NCBI GenBank assembly: GCA_028583405.1
Contig: CM053264.1
Coordinates: 9,975,030-10,039,029 of the forward strand
Length of the DNA: 64,000 nt
Direction: 5' to 3'
From: Pogonophryne albipinna
Taxonomy: Eukaryota; Chordata; Actinopteri; Perciformes; Artedidraconidae
In this document: in pieces, positions 62,710-64,000 of the stretch
How positions within the stretch are numbered: the first letter of the stretch is position 1
Layout: each line of letters begins with the position of its first letter
Translations under genes and position numbers: made by a program
Notes under the pieces: generated by a model
What the model saw: the letters and a program-made list of their open reading frames with translations, nothing else
The model's database searches: none
Told to the model about the DNA's origin: nothing

Positions 62710-64000
62710 AAATAAATAACCCTGGACCAGTGGGTTCAATGGAGAGAGCACAGGCCTGCAAATGGACTAAAGCTTAGCACATGTCTTTGTCTCATGGTGT
62801 TTGTTTTACGTCTGAACCTGAAAGACTTGGGAGTACACTTTATTTTTAAATGATGGAGGTAGGAGAAGGTCTGACACATTTCTAAAGATCAACCCAGCGT
62901 GGTATTGATTTCCGTCTACTGATGGTATTCTCTAAAGTGCCTCAATTCAAGAATTACCTTGAGCCGGACCAAGGCTTCTGCACCACGTCAACCTATCAAT
63001 CGTCCCCGTCCCTGTCTTTAAAGACGGATAAAGAGCGGGCAGAACAGAAAGTACAAACTGACATGTCTCCTTTTGATCCGGGATACAGAACGTCTAGTCC
63101 TGATGCCAGTGATCTGTTGTTGTGACACTGATGGTTTCTGCTGTTACATAAAAAATAACCCCCGTTGAACTAGAAAAAGGGATTGTGGGAAGTAATTGGG
63201 ACATCAAGTTATTTCCTCTGGTAAAAAAAAAATTCTCATTTGAAATTTGCATCAATAATCCCACTACCACAATGTAGAAAAGGATTAACAGCAGAATAAT
63301 TGAAGAAATGGTTTGGGGATTGATGTTGCTTGGCAACCCCTCAATTTGAGTTTCTAATGTTAGCTTTAATTTCCGTCAATTGAGTCACTCCAAGATTATA
63401 TGCATGGAAGGAATAATTCTCCCTTCCTACCTTGCTGAAGTTAATTTCGAATGAGTCAGGGGTAATACACACTTGGTGTAACTGTTTAAATAGCATTTGA
63501 CAAATTCATACTATCAACTGCTGCTTGTGGGCCAATTGCTCTAAATGGTTGCTATTGTATCTGTTAGCATCAGAAAGTTATTAAATCATAATCGTCGTTA
63601 ACCTGGGCCTCATTTCCATATTTCTGCTGACAAATCCTCATCAGTCTTTTGCAATCGCTCCTCACAATAAACCGGCGGGGTGAAAGTGAAAAAAGGGAAT
63701 GTCATGATACTTATTCAGCTATTTGAAGATATGATGCTGCTCTGGTTATGGTGCTATTATGTTGAAAGGGTACAATTTAATCACGTTATGACTTTGAGCT
63801 TCCCTTGACCCCTCTGGAGTGCAGTGTCCATTGTAAAAAGGTAGCTCAAGGGTGAAGGAAGTGAAAGTACTTCCCAAAATAACACAATCTAATGAAGGAA
63901 CCATACATTTCAGTGACCGTGTGCATGTGCGTCCACAGATCCCAACCGTTTTTTCTGCTTTTGTCAAAATCTGGGTCCACTTGAGTCATTCCAATGTTCT
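62710..64000. other. Unique non-coding sequence, no gene seen
   Basis: No coding content, RNA gene or element ends are recognised to the window end. Open frames are under 81 codons. Confidence 0.6.

Overview
This window looks like non-coding, intergenic or deep intronic DNA from a ray-finned fish, most likely a spiny-rayed teleost. The evidence is long uninterrupted CA/GT microsatellites, a fish-type Tc1 element with long inverted repeats, fish-type LINE tails, hAT and PIF/Harbinger-like non-autonomous elements, and dispersed repeats that I recall from percomorph genomes. I found no host protein-coding gene, tRNA or rRNA. Reading frames on both strands are short, and the only ones with recognisable protein content belong to mobile elements. 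There is no bacterial, phage, plasmid or CRISPR content.

Layout. 1-9.7 kb: unique sequence with one degenerate SINE-like stretch (about 5.8 kb) and a nested hairpin (4.7 kb). 9.74-9.96 kb: 3' end of an L2-type LINE whose C-terminal codons were expanded into an 11-bp tandem repeat. 14.55-17.09 kb: a complete Tc1-like transposon with 285-bp inverted repeats and a TA duplication; its broken transposase is split by a 905-bp solo LTR with a 4-bp target duplication. 17.1-25.8 kb: mostly unique DNA, including several stretches that could be conserved regulatory DNA, plus a 147-bp GT microsatellite.

25.8-38.7 kb is a dense, nested transposon district. It holds three complete hAT-type non-autonomous elements with 8-bp target duplications, two related 1.1-1.3 kb Harbinger-like elements in the same orientation, two hAT fragments, two copies of another fish repeat (one split by a solo LTR), a roughly 390-bp inverted duplication with arms 2.4 kb apart, and a second related solo LTR at 38.3 kb.

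38.7-64 kb is again mostly unique. It contains two LINE remnants (an endonuclease piece at 42.6 kb and an L1-type ORF1 piece at 43.5 kb), a 186-bp CA microsatellite, another Harbinger-like element (49.7-50.8 kb), an old local duplication of a 120-bp non-coding segment (51.0 and 51.5 kb), MITE-like elements at 58.9 and 60.3 kb, and a 5'-truncated LINE with a nearly readable reverse transcriptase on the minus strand (61.4-62.7 kb).

Nothing here amounts to a new biological system in the sense of cooperating genes. The parts most worth following up are the locally duplicated non-coding segment at 51 kb, the nested insertions with exact target duplications (which give relative dates), the inverted duplication at 30/33 kb, and the candidate regulatory stretches. 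No searches were run. Family names rest on termini, target duplications and recognised protein motifs.
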